A stretch of DNA of 64,000 nucleotides from Hymenobacter psychrotolerans DSM 18569 (GTDB taxonomy: Bacteria > Bacteroidota > Bacteroidia > Cytophagales > Hymenobacteraceae), in NCBI RefSeq assembly GCF_900142395.1, contig NZ_FRAS01000012.1:62001-126000 (forward strand), in the 5' to 3' direction. The translations under genes and the position numbers were made by a program. Shown here piece after piece: positions 55,976 through 64,000 of this stretch. The stretch's first letter is position 1, and each line of letters begins with the position of its first letter. Below the pieces are notes generated by a model. The model saw only the letters and a program-made list of their open reading frames with translations. It was not told where the DNA came from and ran no database searches.

Positions 55976-56794
55976 GTGTCCCGAATTGCCAAAACCCTGC
56001 GCGGCCTCGCCAGCCTCGTCCGCAACCCCTGGCTGCTCAACCACGTGCTGGCCGCCGACGAAACCGCCTGGCAACAGCGGGCCCTGGCGCACGGTGCGCG
56101 CCACCTCACGGCCCAGGGCCTGCCGGCCGTGCCGCTCACCCACTTCCTGACGCCCGACCACGACCATACCGTGCGGCCCTTCGCCTTCCGGGAAGGCGGC
56201 TCGCTGCCCACCGACCTGCTGCTGCTGCGCGCCCTGGCCCGCCGCGTGCCGCGCTGCCGCTACTTCGAAATCGGGACGTGGCGCGGCGAGAGTGCCGCCA
56301 ACGTAGCCGAAGTGGCAGCCGAAGTATGCACCCTCAATCTTTCGGGGGAAGAAATGCGGGCACTGGGGCTGAGCGAGCAGTACATCGGGCTGCACGGCTT
56401 TTTCTCGCGGCCTCTGCCCCACGTGCGGCACCTGCACGGCAACTCCGCCACCTTCGACCTGGCCGGCCTGGGCAAGCAGTTTGATGTCGTTTTTATTGAT
56501 GGTGACCACCGCTACGAGGCCGTCCGGACCGATACGCGCCGCGTGTTTGAGCATCTGGTAGGCCCGGAAACCGTGGTGGTGTGGCACGATGCCAGCCGCC
56601 AGCCGGGCCAGCCGCGCTGGGAGGTGCTGGCCGGTATTCTGGACGGGTTGCCTGCCACGGCCACCGGCCAGCTGGTGCAGGTAGAAAACACGCTCTGCGC
56701 CCTGTATTCGCCCCAGCTGCTCCCCACCCACACTCCCGACCCGCTCTCCGACCCCGAAACGTGGTTTGAAGTGACAGTAAGAAGCCGTTCCTGA
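55976..56794 (+). CDS. Class I SAM-dependent methyltransferase
   Basis: 272 aa, GTG start. SAM-binding motif I FEIGTWRGESAANVAE (about 96-112) and motif II/III region FDVVFIDGDHRYEAVRTDTRRVF, with DGDHRY typical of cephalosporin-hydroxylase-like/MTase_24 class enzymes. The first 60 residues are helical. The substrate is unknown; neighbours (flippase, glycosyltransferase) suggest surface glycan modification. Divergent from the ECF operon and convergent with the flippase gene (7-bp gap). Confidence 0.82.
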   Translation: MSRIAKTLRGLASLVRNPWLLNHVLAADETAWQQRALAHGARHLTAQGLPAVPLTHFLTPDHDHTVRPFAFREGGSLPTDLLLLRALARRVPRCRYFEIGTWRGESAANVAEVAAEVCTLNLSGEEMRALGLSEQYIGLHGFFSRPLPHVRHLHGNSATFDLAGLGKQFDVVFIDGDHRYEAVRTDTRRVFEHLVGPETVVVWHDASRQPGQPRWEVLAGILDGLPATATGQLVQVENTLCALYSPQLLPTHTPDPLSDPETWFEVTVRSRS

Positions 56795-56801
56795 GCGGCG
56801 G

Positions 56802-58061
56802 TCAGCGGCTTCTCACCAGTTCCCGCAGGTAAGCCACATCCCGGGAGCCGGGCAGCCAGTCGGCCCAGCCAGCTCCGGTGGCGCGCCCAAACTGCACCAG
56901 CAGAAAGGCCGTGGAAGCTATGTAGGAGAGCGAAGCCGCCATGGCTGCCCCCACTATGCCCAGCCGCGGAATCAGGAGCCAGCAGGCGGGCACCGTCACG
57001 AGCAGGCCCAAGGTAGTAGCCCAGTTGTTGGTGCGGTACTGCCCCAGGCCGGCGAAGTAACTGCTGCAGGCTACGTTCAGCGCCACCGCCACCACGCCCG
57101 GCGCCAGCCACGCAATAACGGGGCGCGCTTCCCCGAATTCCGGCCCGAACACTGCCGCCAGCAGTGCCGGGGGCAGCAGCGCCAGCACACCCACGGCCGC
57201 GGCCGTAGCCAGCGCCGCCAGCCGGGCCACCCGCAGCGTGGGTGCCAGCTGCGCCTGCTTATCGTCGGCGTGCACCAGATCTACATACTGAATAAGGGCC
57301 GCGCTGCGCGGAATCAGCCAGATGGCTTCGGCCAGGGCCACGCCCACACTAAGCACGCCCACGGCCCGCGCATCCACGAAATGTGCCACGAAATAGTAAC
57401 TGAGGCGGTAATTGGCGAAAGCCAGGATGTTAGACAGATGCGCTCCGCGACTGTGGTGGCTCAGCTCGGCAGCCGTGGAACGCAGGCCCCGGCCCCCCTC
57501 CCACCGGTCGGGCAGGCGGCGCAGCAGCCCGAAACTCACCAGCAGCGGCAGCCCATAGGCGGCGTAGGCGGCACAGTAGTAAACCGGCACTTCGCGCCAG
57601 CCCAGCCCCATAAACGCCAGTAGCAGCAGCCCCGCCAGCAGCGCCACCTGACTCAGGTTCAGTCTGTTGTAAGCGGCTTCGCGCTTGCGCCCCAGCAGCA
57701 GGGCGCTGTTGATGGACAAAAACGCCTGCAGCAGCGCCAGCGCCCACAAGTGCCCCAGGTAGCTGACCGGCACCGGCCGCAGCAACCCGGCCAGCACAGT
57801 GCCGGCCGTGCACACCACCACCGCCCAGCCATAAGCCGGCACCAGCAGATGCCACACGTTGCGGCGCGGCGCCAGAAATATCAGCGAAGAGCCTCCCAGC
57901 AGCCCGATGAACAACAGCAGCGCGGCGCAGTCCGTCACGAACAAACTGACGCTCCCTCGCCCGGCTGCGCCCAGCGAGCGAGCCGTCAGCCAGACCACCG
58001 CAAAGCTGAGCAGCGCTACAGAAAGGCGGGTAGCGAAGGTGTGAAAGATGCGGCGTAGCAC
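56802..58061 (-). CDS. Polysaccharide flippase (Wzx/MATE-like membrane protein)
   Basis: 419 aa from a GTG at 58061 (VLRRIFHTFATRLS); the frame is open to an ATG at 58139 but that extension is polar and atypical. A CACCTTTG box ends 10 bp upstream of the GTG. About 12 membrane helices, starting with LSVALLSFAVVWLTARSLGAAGRG, a family hallmark, and including LLLFIGLLGGSSLIFLAP, LLLLAFMGLGW and VAVALNVACSSYFAGLGQYRTNN. It would export lipid-linked glycans across the inner membrane. Nearby glycosyltransferase and methyltransferase genes fit. Confidence 0.87.
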   Translation of the reverse strand: MLRRIFHTFATRLSVALLSFAVVWLTARSLGAAGRGSVSLFVTDCAALLLFIGLLGGSSLIFLAPRRNVWHLLVPAYGWAVVVCTAGTVLAGLLRPVPVSYLGHLWALALLQAFLSINSALLLGRKREAAYNRLNLSQVALLAGLLLLAFMGLGWREVPVYYCAAYAAYGLPLLVSFGLLRRLPDRWEGGRGLRSTAAELSHHSRGAHLSNILAFANYRLSYYFVAHFVDARAVGVLSVGVALAEAIWLIPRSAALIQYVDLVHADDKQAQLAPTLRVARLAALATAAAVGVLALLPPALLAAVFGPEFGEARPVIAWLAPGVVAVALNVACSSYFAGLGQYRTNNWATTLGLLVTVPACWLLIPRLGIVGAAMAASLSYIASTAFLLVQFGRATGAGWADWLPGSRDVAYLRELVRSR

Positions 58062-58308
58062 TGCGAGCAACAAAGGTGGTGAGCCGACAAAGGTATTCGC
58101 TGTGCGGGTTTGGCGCTGCCCGCAGCTGCTCAGGCCCAAATAAGGTGGCAGAAGCTGCGAATGGCGGTGACCCTTGGCCGGGCGGCTACAAACAAGTAGC
58201 GCCGTAAAATATGTAACTGACTACCCCGACTGCTGCGTAAGCCACGCCATTGCGCCGTAGTGCGGGGTTCCGTTGGAAGTGCGGGGCCAGCTTACCTTAT
58301 TCCTCAGC

Positions 58309-59433
58309 ATGAGAAACTATCTGAAAGTAACGGGCCGGCTGGCCGGAAGTGTGGTGGCATTGCTGCTGGTAGCGGGCGTAGCCTTTGCCAATCTGAGCCC
58401 GGAGCTTGGGGGCAAACCCACCAAGGCGGAGCGGGCCGCGTATGCGCGGTCGGGGCACTACCAGGACGGCAAGTTTCAGAATCTGGTGCCCACGCGGCAG
58501 CTCACGGGCGGCAGCATGCTCTCAGTGTTCTGGAAGTTTTTGTTCAGCTCGGCACCCAACGAAGCGCCCGCCGCGCCCCTACCCATGCAGACTCTCGACT
58601 CGCTGAGCATCACGCGCAAAACCGCCGATATGGTGCGCGTCACGTGGTTTGGGCACTCGGCCAGCCTGGTGGAAATAGCGGGCAAAAACATCCTGCTCGA
58701 CCCCATGCTGAGCGTGAAAATGGGCCCACTGCCCCTCGTGACGCCCAAGCGCTACAATCAGGAGCTGGTCATCACGGCCGAGCAGTTGCCGCCCATTGAT
58801 GCCGTGCTGATTTCGCACGACCACTACGACCACCTCGACTACCAGACCATCCGGCGGCTCAAAGACAAAGTAACCCGCTTCTACGTGCCGCTGGGCATAG
58901 GCGCGCACCTGCGGGCCTGGGGCGTCGATTCGGCGCGGGTGCGGGAGCTGGACTGGAACGACTCGGTGCGGCTGGATGGCCTCACCATTGTTAGCACCCC
59001 GGCCCGCCACTTCTCGGGGCGCGGCCTCACCAATGCCAACTCCACTTCCTGGAGCTCCTGGGTGATGAAATCGGCTACGAAACGCGTGTTTTATAGCGGC
59101 GACGGAGGCTACGGACCGCATTTCCAGACCATCGGGCAGCAGCACGGCCCCTTCGACGTGGCGCTGATGGAATGCGGCCAGTACAACGAGGACTGGGCCG
59201 AAATCCACATGATGCCGGAGCAGACCGTGCGGGCCACGCTTGATGTGCGGGCCCGCCTGCTCCTGCCGGTGCATTGGGGCGCTTTCACGGAAGCCCGCCA
59301 CGCCTGGAATGAGCCGGTGCGCCGCGCTTCCGCCGAAGCCGGCCGCTTGCTGCTGCCCATCACCACGCCGCAGTTGGGCCAGCCCGTTACGCTGGGCGCC
59401 GGCGCGCTGCCGCAGGAGCGGTGGTGGCAGTAG
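58309..59433 (+). CDS. MBL-fold metal-dependent hydrolase (NAPE-PLD/UlaG-like)
   Basis: 374 aa from the ATG at 58309. An N-terminal helix (SVVALLLVAGVAFANL) may anchor or export it. The metallo-beta-lactamase motif HDHYDHLD is central, preceded by VTWFGHSASLVEI and followed by RHFSGRG, FYSGDGGYG and LLLPVHWGAF, which give the other metal ligands. The pattern with FGHSA and RHFSGRG fits the NAPE-PLD-like/outer-membrane-associated lipid hydrolase branch. Substrate unknown. Convergent with the GT4 gene; gap 1 bp. Confidence 0.87.
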   Translation: MRNYLKVTGRLAGSVVALLLVAGVAFANLSPELGGKPTKAERAAYARSGHYQDGKFQNLVPTRQLTGGSMLSVFWKFLFSSAPNEAPAAPLPMQTLDSLSITRKTADMVRVTWFGHSASLVEIAGKNILLDPMLSVKMGPLPLVTPKRYNQELVITAEQLPPIDAVLISHDHYDHLDYQTIRRLKDKVTRFYVPLGIGAHLRAWGVDSARVRELDWNDSVRLDGLTIVSTPARHFSGRGLTNANSTSWSSWVMKSATKRVFYSGDGGYGPHFQTIGQQHGPFDVALMECGQYNEDWAEIHMMPEQTVRATLDVRARLLLPVHWGAFTEARHAWNEPVRRASAEAGRLLLPITTPQLGQPVTLGAGALPQERWWQ

Positions 59434-59434
59434 C

Positions 59435-60613
59435 TTACGGCCGCTGCAGCACGGCCGCGTAAAATTCGGCGAACTGCCGGCCCACGGCCGGGTAGCTGAA
59501 GTGCGCTTCGGCGTAGCTGCGCAGGGTGGCCGCATTGAACTGGTTGGGCTGAGTTAGCACCTGCGTGAGAGTTTGCAGCAGGGCGGGTTCGTCGCGGGCG
59601 GGCACGAGGTAGCCGCAGGTGCCATCGGCGGGCAGCAACTCGGGCACGCCGCCCACGGCCGTAGCCACGGCGGGCAGGCCGCTGGCCTGAGCCTCAATGA
59701 GCACGCAGGGCAGGTTTTCGTAGTTGCTGAACAGCACAAAGCAGGCGGCGCGGCGCATTTCGGCCGCTACGGCTTCAGTCGTGAGCTTGCCCAGAAACGC
59801 AACGGTGCCATCCTGCACCAAACCCAGGTCGGCGGCCAGCTGCCGGAGCGGCGCTTCGGCGGGGCCGTAGCCGGCAATACGCAGCCGCACGCCGGGCTGC
59901 GAGTCGCGCAAGTGGGCTACTACCCGCAGTAGCCCGCTCAGGTTCTTGGCCTGCTCGTTGAAAGCGGCCACGTGCAGCAGCCCCCGCCGCGGCTCCGCTG
60001 CCGTCGGCAAGCGAAACAGCGTCGTATCTACCACGTTGGGAATAATTGCCGTCCGGGGGTTGCGGATACCTAGCTGGGCTAAGGCTGTGCGCAGGTTTTC
60101 GGATACCGTATGCAGCCCGGCCGCCGCCCCCACCACTCGCTGGGTCAGCCAGCGCCGCAGCCCGCCGATGCGGTGCGCGTTCTGCGGCAGATACAGCGTC
60201 CAGTGCTCCGTAATGACGTATGGCAGGCCGCGCGTCAGCTTCAGCCACCACGCAAACAGGCCCGTGCGCAGCAGTACGTGCGCATGCACCAGTTGCGGGG
60301 TCGCACCCCAATGGCGCAGCAGCCGCTGATAGCCCTGCACCATACACCAGAAGTAGAGACCCAGCTTCAGCACCTTGTCGAGGGGGCCCAGGCCGGTGGG
60401 CCGGGCGCGGTAGTAGTAGCGCAGCACCGGAACCGGACCGGCCAGGTCAGCGTCGCACTCGGTCAGGCGGGACAATGGGCCGCGGGCTACGGCCGCAAAC
60501 AGCACGGCCACTTCGGCGTGGGGCACAATGGCCGCCACGTGCCGCGCCACAAAGTCGCCGTCTTGGTCGTCGTAGCGGTTGGGGTACCACTTGGGCAGCA
60601 TCAGTATGCGCAT
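59435..60613 (-). CDS. Glycosyltransferase family 4
   Basis: 392 aa. GT-B fold, retaining. N-terminal Rossmann domain MRILMLPKWYPNRYDDQDGDF (in part), HAHVLLRTGLFAWWL and VITEHWTLYLPQN; C-terminal nucleotide-sugar domain with HVAAFNEQAKNLSGLLRVV, VRLRIAGYGP, VAFLGKL and the E-x7-E motif in NYENLPCVLIEAQASGLPAVATAVGGVPE (in part). Acts in the cytosol on a lipid-linked or cell-surface glycan; donor and acceptor unknown. Confidence 0.9.
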   Translation of the reverse strand: MRILMLPKWYPNRYDDQDGDFVARHVAAIVPHAEVAVLFAAVARGPLSRLTECDADLAGPVPVLRYYYRARPTGLGPLDKVLKLGLYFWCMVQGYQRLLRHWGATPQLVHAHVLLRTGLFAWWLKLTRGLPYVITEHWTLYLPQNAHRIGGLRRWLTQRVVGAAAGLHTVSENLRTALAQLGIRNPRTAIIPNVVDTTLFRLPTAAEPRRGLLHVAAFNEQAKNLSGLLRVVAHLRDSQPGVRLRIAGYGPAEAPLRQLAADLGLVQDGTVAFLGKLTTEAVAAEMRRAACFVLFSNYENLPCVLIEAQASGLPAVATAVGGVPELLPADGTCGYLVPARDEPALLQTLTQVLTQPNQFNAATLRSYAEAHFSYPAVGRQFAEFYAAVLQRP

Positions 60614-60839
60614 TTGCAGCAGCAGAGAGAAAGAGAAAACAGCAGACTTGGGCGCTGAAAAGATACTGGGATTTCCGGCGCCGCCCCCGCCACACAGCGC
60701 TGCTGCTGTTGGCCGGCGGCTGTTCGGGTAGCTGGAAAGCAGGTTTCGGCGGCCTTCTTTGCTCGTTCATGATTTGGTAACGGACCGGAGACAATGAGGT
60801 AATATCAGAAGGGGAGCTTTGCGGCATAATTCAACCCCC

Positions 60840-63725
60840 ATGAACCTGACACTCACCCGCTTTCTGGCCTTGCTGCTCCTGCTGCTGGGCCCCACTTCGG
60901 CCGCCTGGGCGCAGCAGACCGGCACCATCAAAGGAACGGTGAAAGACGCTGGCACGCAGGAGCCTGTCATCGGGGCCAGCGTGGGCGTGCCCGGCACCGC
61001 CATCGGCGGGGCCACCGACCTCGACGGCAACTTCACGCTCACGAAAGTGCCGGCCGGCAGCTATGCCCTGGCCATCAACTCCGTGTCGTACGCCCCGAAA
61101 ACCATTCCCGGCCTGCAGGTAGAACCAGGGAAAGTGGTGGTGATAAATACGGTGCTCAGCAGCTCATCGGCGGCCCTCGGCGAAGTAGTCGTGACGGCGC
61201 AGCGCCGCACCAACACCGAGGTGGCCGTTATTAGCGAGGTGCGGCAGGCGCAGCTGGTGGCGGTGGGGGTTTCGGCCGAGCAGATTGTGAAGTCGCAGGA
61301 CCGCGACGCGGCCCAGATTGCGCGGCGCGTGCCGGGCGTAAGCATCCAGGACAACCGCTTCGTGCTGGTGCGCGGCCTCACGCAGCGCTACAACGCCGTG
61401 ATGCTGAACGACGTGCTGACGCCCAGCTCCGAAGTAGATACCCGCGCCTTCGCCTTCGACATGATTCCGAGCAGCGTGATTGACCGGATGATGATCTACA
61501 AATCCGGCTCGGCGGAGCTGCCCGGCGACTTCGCCGGCGGCGTGATTAAAGTATATACCAAGCGGGCCCCCGAGGAGAATTTCACCACGCTCAGCCTGCA
61601 GGGCGGCTACCGCAACGGCACCACTCTCTCCGACGTGCAGAAATACGAAGGCGGCAAGTACGACTGGCTGGGCTTCGACAGCGGCAAACGCAGCATTCCC
61701 GGCAACTGGCCCGGCACACTCAACAGCAACATTTCTAGCCCGCTGCGCGCCGCCTATGGCCGCCAGCTGCCCAACAACTGGGCCATCAATCCGGCCAAAG
61801 CCGCTCCGGACCTGCGCCTGTCGTTCAGCATGGGCCGCCGCTTCGAGTTGGGCGAAAAGCAGGTGGGCACGCTCACCAGCCTCAACTACGGCAACTACCA
61901 CGTAGCCACGACGCCCCGCCTCACGTTCTACCAGAACGGCGCTGACCGCAACGCCGTGGACGCCCAATATCAGGACGAATCCTACAACAACGAGGTGCGC
62001 CTGGGCGTGGTGCAGAACTTCTGGATGCGCCTCAACAGCCGCAGCACGCTCGAGTTCAAGAATCTGTTCAACCAACTGGGCGCGGCCGAAACCGTGGTGC
62101 GCCAAGGTGCCGACTCGGCTGCCACCAACGATGTGCGGGCCTATTCTGAGCGGTACGAGAGCCGCAGCATCTACTCGGGCCAGCTCATCGGCAACCACGA
62201 GCTGCCCAACGACAAAACCAGCATCAACTGGGTGGGCGGCTTCGCCTACACGCACCGCACCGAGCCCGACTGGCGCCGTGTGCGCTACATCCGCCCGTTT
62301 GGGGCCACCAACGGCGACGGTACGCCCGCTCCCTTTGGCGTGGCCGCTTCCAACCAGCCCATCCTGACGGACGCCAGCCGCTACTTCTCCGAGCTGAACG
62401 AGCGGGTAGAATCGGGCGCACTGAACATCATCCACGAATTCACGCAGGACTCGACCAAAGAAGAAGGCGGCATCAAGCTGAAAGCCGGTCTGTATGCCGA
62501 GCGCAAAGACCGGGACTTCAAGGCCCGCTACTTCGGCTACACCAGCGTGGGCAACACCGGCGTGAGCGGCAGCGGTGTACGGGTGCAGCCCATCGGGCAG
62601 GTGTTCAGCCCCGGCAACCTGACCGGCCGGGAAGGCGGCTTCTCGCTGCAGGAAGGCACCGACCCCAACGACTCCTACAACGCCAGCAACACTCTGCTGG
62701 CCGCCTACGCCAGCCTGACCGTGCCGCTGGGCAAGTTCACGGGCGTGGTTGGCTTCCGGGGCGAATACAACGACCAGGCCGTAACCAGTGAGCTGCGCGG
62801 CGGCGGCTTCACCAACGGCGGACGCCGGCTGTTCAGCCCGCTGCCCTCGCTCAACCTTTCCTATAACCTCACCGACCAGATGCTGGTGCGGGCGGCCTAC
62901 GCAGCCACCATCAACCGGCCGGAGTTCCGGGAGCTGGCGCCGTTCCGCTTCTACGATTTCAACCTCAACGCCGACGTGCAGGGCAACTACGCCCTGAAAA
63001 CGGCGCAGGTGCACAACGTGGACGTGCGCTGGGAGTTCTACCCCACTTCCGGCGAAATGCTGACGCTGGGCGCCTTCTACAAGCACTTCACCAACCCCAT
63101 CGAAAACTACCTGAACACCTCGGTGGGCGGGGCCAACAGCCTCAACTATGCCTTCGTGAACACGAAAGCTGCCATGAGCTACGGCGTGGAAGCCGAGGTC
63201 CGCAAGTCACTGGCCGGGCTGTCGGAAGCCACGCTGCTGCAGCGCCTCTCGCTGGTCGGCAATGCCTCCTACATCTTCAGCCGCGTGGATCTGGGCGATG
63301 TGCTGAACGTGCCGGATGCCAGCGGCCGGGTGCTCCCCACCGACGTGCGCGACACCCAGACCCTGACCCGCCCGCTGCAGAGCCAGTCGCCTTACCTCAT
63401 CAACCTGGGCGCTTACTACAACGATGAAGACCGGGGCACCCAGGTCAGCCTGCTCTACAACGTGGTGGGGCCGCGCATTTTCGCCGTCGGCAATGAGGAC
63501 AACCCCACGCTGTACGAAGTGCCCCGCAACGTGCTCGACCTGGTGCTGACCAAGCGCCTGGCCAAGCACTGGGAGCTGCGCGCGGCCTGGCAGGACGTGT
63601 TCAACCAGCCCGTGGAGCTGGTGCAGGACACCGACCGCAACAACAAGTTTTCGAGCAGCGACGCTTCCTACCGCTCCTTCCGCCGCGGCTCTACCACCAC
63701 CCTCGGCCTCATCTTCTCCTGGTAA
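60840..63725 (+). CDS. TonB-dependent outer-membrane receptor
   Basis: 961 aa from the ATG at 60840. Signal peptide (FLALLLLLLGPTSAAWAQ), CarboxypepD-like N-terminal domain (GTIKGTVKDAGTQEPVIGASV, DLDGNFTLTKVPAGSYAL), plug (RVPGVSIQDNRFVLVRGLTQRYN, given in part) and a 22-stranded barrel ending in FKRGSTTTLGLIFSW-like strands (YRSFRRGSTTTLGLIFSW). No SusD gene follows; the next gene codes for a lipoprotein. Substrate unknown. A GAGCTTTG box ends 18 bp before the start. Confidence 0.92.
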   Translation: MNLTLTRFLALLLLLLGPTSAAWAQQTGTIKGTVKDAGTQEPVIGASVGVPGTAIGGATDLDGNFTLTKVPAGSYALAINSVSYAPKTIPGLQVEPGKVVVINTVLSSSSAALGEVVVTAQRRTNTEVAVISEVRQAQLVAVGVSAEQIVKSQDRDAAQIARRVPGVSIQDNRFVLVRGLTQRYNAVMLNDVLTPSSEVDTRAFAFDMIPSSVIDRMMIYKSGSAELPGDFAGGVIKVYTKRAPEENFTTLSLQGGYRNGTTLSDVQKYEGGKYDWLGFDSGKRSIPGNWPGTLNSNISSPLRAAYGRQLPNNWAINPAKAAPDLRLSFSMGRRFELGEKQVGTLTSLNYGNYHVATTPRLTFYQNGADRNAVDAQYQDESYNNEVRLGVVQNFWMRLNSRSTLEFKNLFNQLGAAETVVRQGADSAATNDVRAYSERYESRSIYSGQLIGNHELPNDKTSINWVGGFAYTHRTEPDWRRVRYIRPFGATNGDGTPAPFGVAASNQPILTDASRYFSELNERVESGALNIIHEFTQDSTKEEGGIKLKAGLYAERKDRDFKARYFGYTSVGNTGVSGSGVRVQPIGQVFSPGNLTGREGGFSLQEGTDPNDSYNASNTLLAAYASLTVPLGKFTGVVGFRGEYNDQAVTSELRGGGFTNGGRRLFSPLPSLNLSYNLTDQMLVRAAYAATINRPEFRELAPFRFYDFNLNADVQGNYALKTAQVHNVDVRWEFYPTSGEMLTLGAFYKHFTNPIENYLNTSVGGANSLNYAFVNTKAAMSYGVEAEVRKSLAGLSEATLLQRLSLVGNASYIFSRVDLGDVLNVPDASGRVLPTDVRDTQTLTRPLQSQSPYLINLGAYYNDEDRGTQVSLLYNVVGPRIFAVGNEDNPTLYEVPRNVLDLVLTKRLAKHWELRAAWQDVFNQPVELVQDTDRNNKFSSSDASYRSFRRGSTTTLGLIFSW

Positions 63726-63775
63726 GTACTGGTTGTCATCTTCCTCCTTTTGTTTCATTCACCCACTTCTCCCTT

Positions 63776-64000
63776 ATGAAACGCTTTCCCAAAACGCTGT
63801 TGTTCGCTATGCTGGCCCTGGCCAGCGCCCCACTCAGCAGCTGCGAGGACAACGACGACAATGCGCCGGCAGTTGAGAATCCTGAAACGCCCAGCGGCCC
63901 CGTGGACAGCGCCGGCCGGGTAATTCTGACGGGCGAAATTTCGAGCAGCCGCACGCTCAAAGCCAGCGAGAAATACCTGCTGCAGGGCTTCGTGTACGTT
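63776..64000 (+). CDS. Lipoprotein, N-terminal part, cut by window edge
   Basis: ATG at 63776; 75 residues are visible. Signal peptide of lipoprotein type (FAMLALASAPLSSCEDND) with the Cys followed by acidic residues, then a Pro/Glu-rich linker and ILTGEISSSRTLKASEKYLLQGFVYV, a start typical of beta-helix surface proteins that accompany TonB receptors in Bacteroidota. It lies 50 bp after the receptor stop, so probably in one operon. The C-terminus lies beyond the window. Confidence 0.75.
   Translation, partial: MKRFPKTLLFAMLALASAPLSSCEDNDDNAPAVENPETPSGPVDSAGRVILTGEISSSRTLKASEKYLLQGFVYV

Overview
The window (64 kb, GC-rich) reads as the chromosome of a Bacteroidota member of the Hymenobacter/Cytophagales type carrying one near-complete siphovirus-type prophage. 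The lineage call rests on TAnnTTTG-type -7 promoter boxes without Shine-Dalgarno sites, a type IX secretion C-terminal domain on a giant secreted protein, a PID-CTERM/exosortase X cassette, a TonB-dependent receptor with a CarboxypepD-like N-terminus, and SprB-like repeats.

Left host segment (1-6.4 kb): the 5' part of an M36 metallopeptidase gene (minus strand, cut by the window edge), a SpoU/TrmH RNA methyltransferase, an inverted-repeat element, mutS, then tRNA-Gly(GCC) and tRNA-Leu(UAA).

Prophage (6408-46648, about 40.2 kb): it is integrated into the 3' end of tRNA-Leu, with a 13-bp core repeated at both ends and a 22-bp arm-type repeat just inside each end. The tyrosine integrase is at the left end on the plus strand. 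Nearly everything else is on the minus strand, so the functional order runs right to left: divergent HTH regulators (45.5-46.6 kb), a replication operon (HTH, small ORF, HNH protein, 1025-aa primase/helicase), an iteron-rich origin-like gap (41.1-41.4 kb), a fibre/lectin operon (37-40.8 kb), a head operon (protease/scaffold, major capsid, tail-tube-like protein), a packaging operon (ParB-methyltransferase, small and large terminase), a portal plus lysis operon (portal, connector-like protein, holin, GH19 endolysin, two membrane proteins), a small-protein operon (20.9-21.7 kb) and a tail operon (tape measure and tail-tip proteins, 10.9-19.3 kb). Six transcription units start with the same element, GTCCTTTTT-N18-nAnnTTTG, each close to a terminator or at the start of a unit; this looks like a phage-specific late promoter.

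Three accessory insertions break the minus-strand plan. One is a plus-strand, AT-rich pair of an Abi-alpha (DUF4393-like) protein and a five-helix membrane protein (22.1-23.95 kb), a candidate phage-defence or exclusion module. The second is a Fic-domain protein (19.4-20.85 kb) lying between two terminators. The third is a serine-recombinase operon with two unrecognised partners (8.4-10.2 kb). TGTGAGAC boxes, arrayed at 11-bp steps, occur both in front of the Abi pair and in the HTH regulator region, which suggests that the defence pair is wired to the prophage's own switch.

Right host segment (46.65-64 kb): an exosortase X cassette (membrane partner, XrtX, PID-CTERM substrate), a 1448-aa FN3-rich T9SS cargo protein, a MoxR AAA ATPase, a small membrane protein, an ECF sigma/anti-sigma pair, a SAM methyltransferase, a polysaccharide flippase, an MBL-fold hydrolase, a family 4 glycosyltransferase, a TonB-dependent receptor and the start of a companion lipoprotein.
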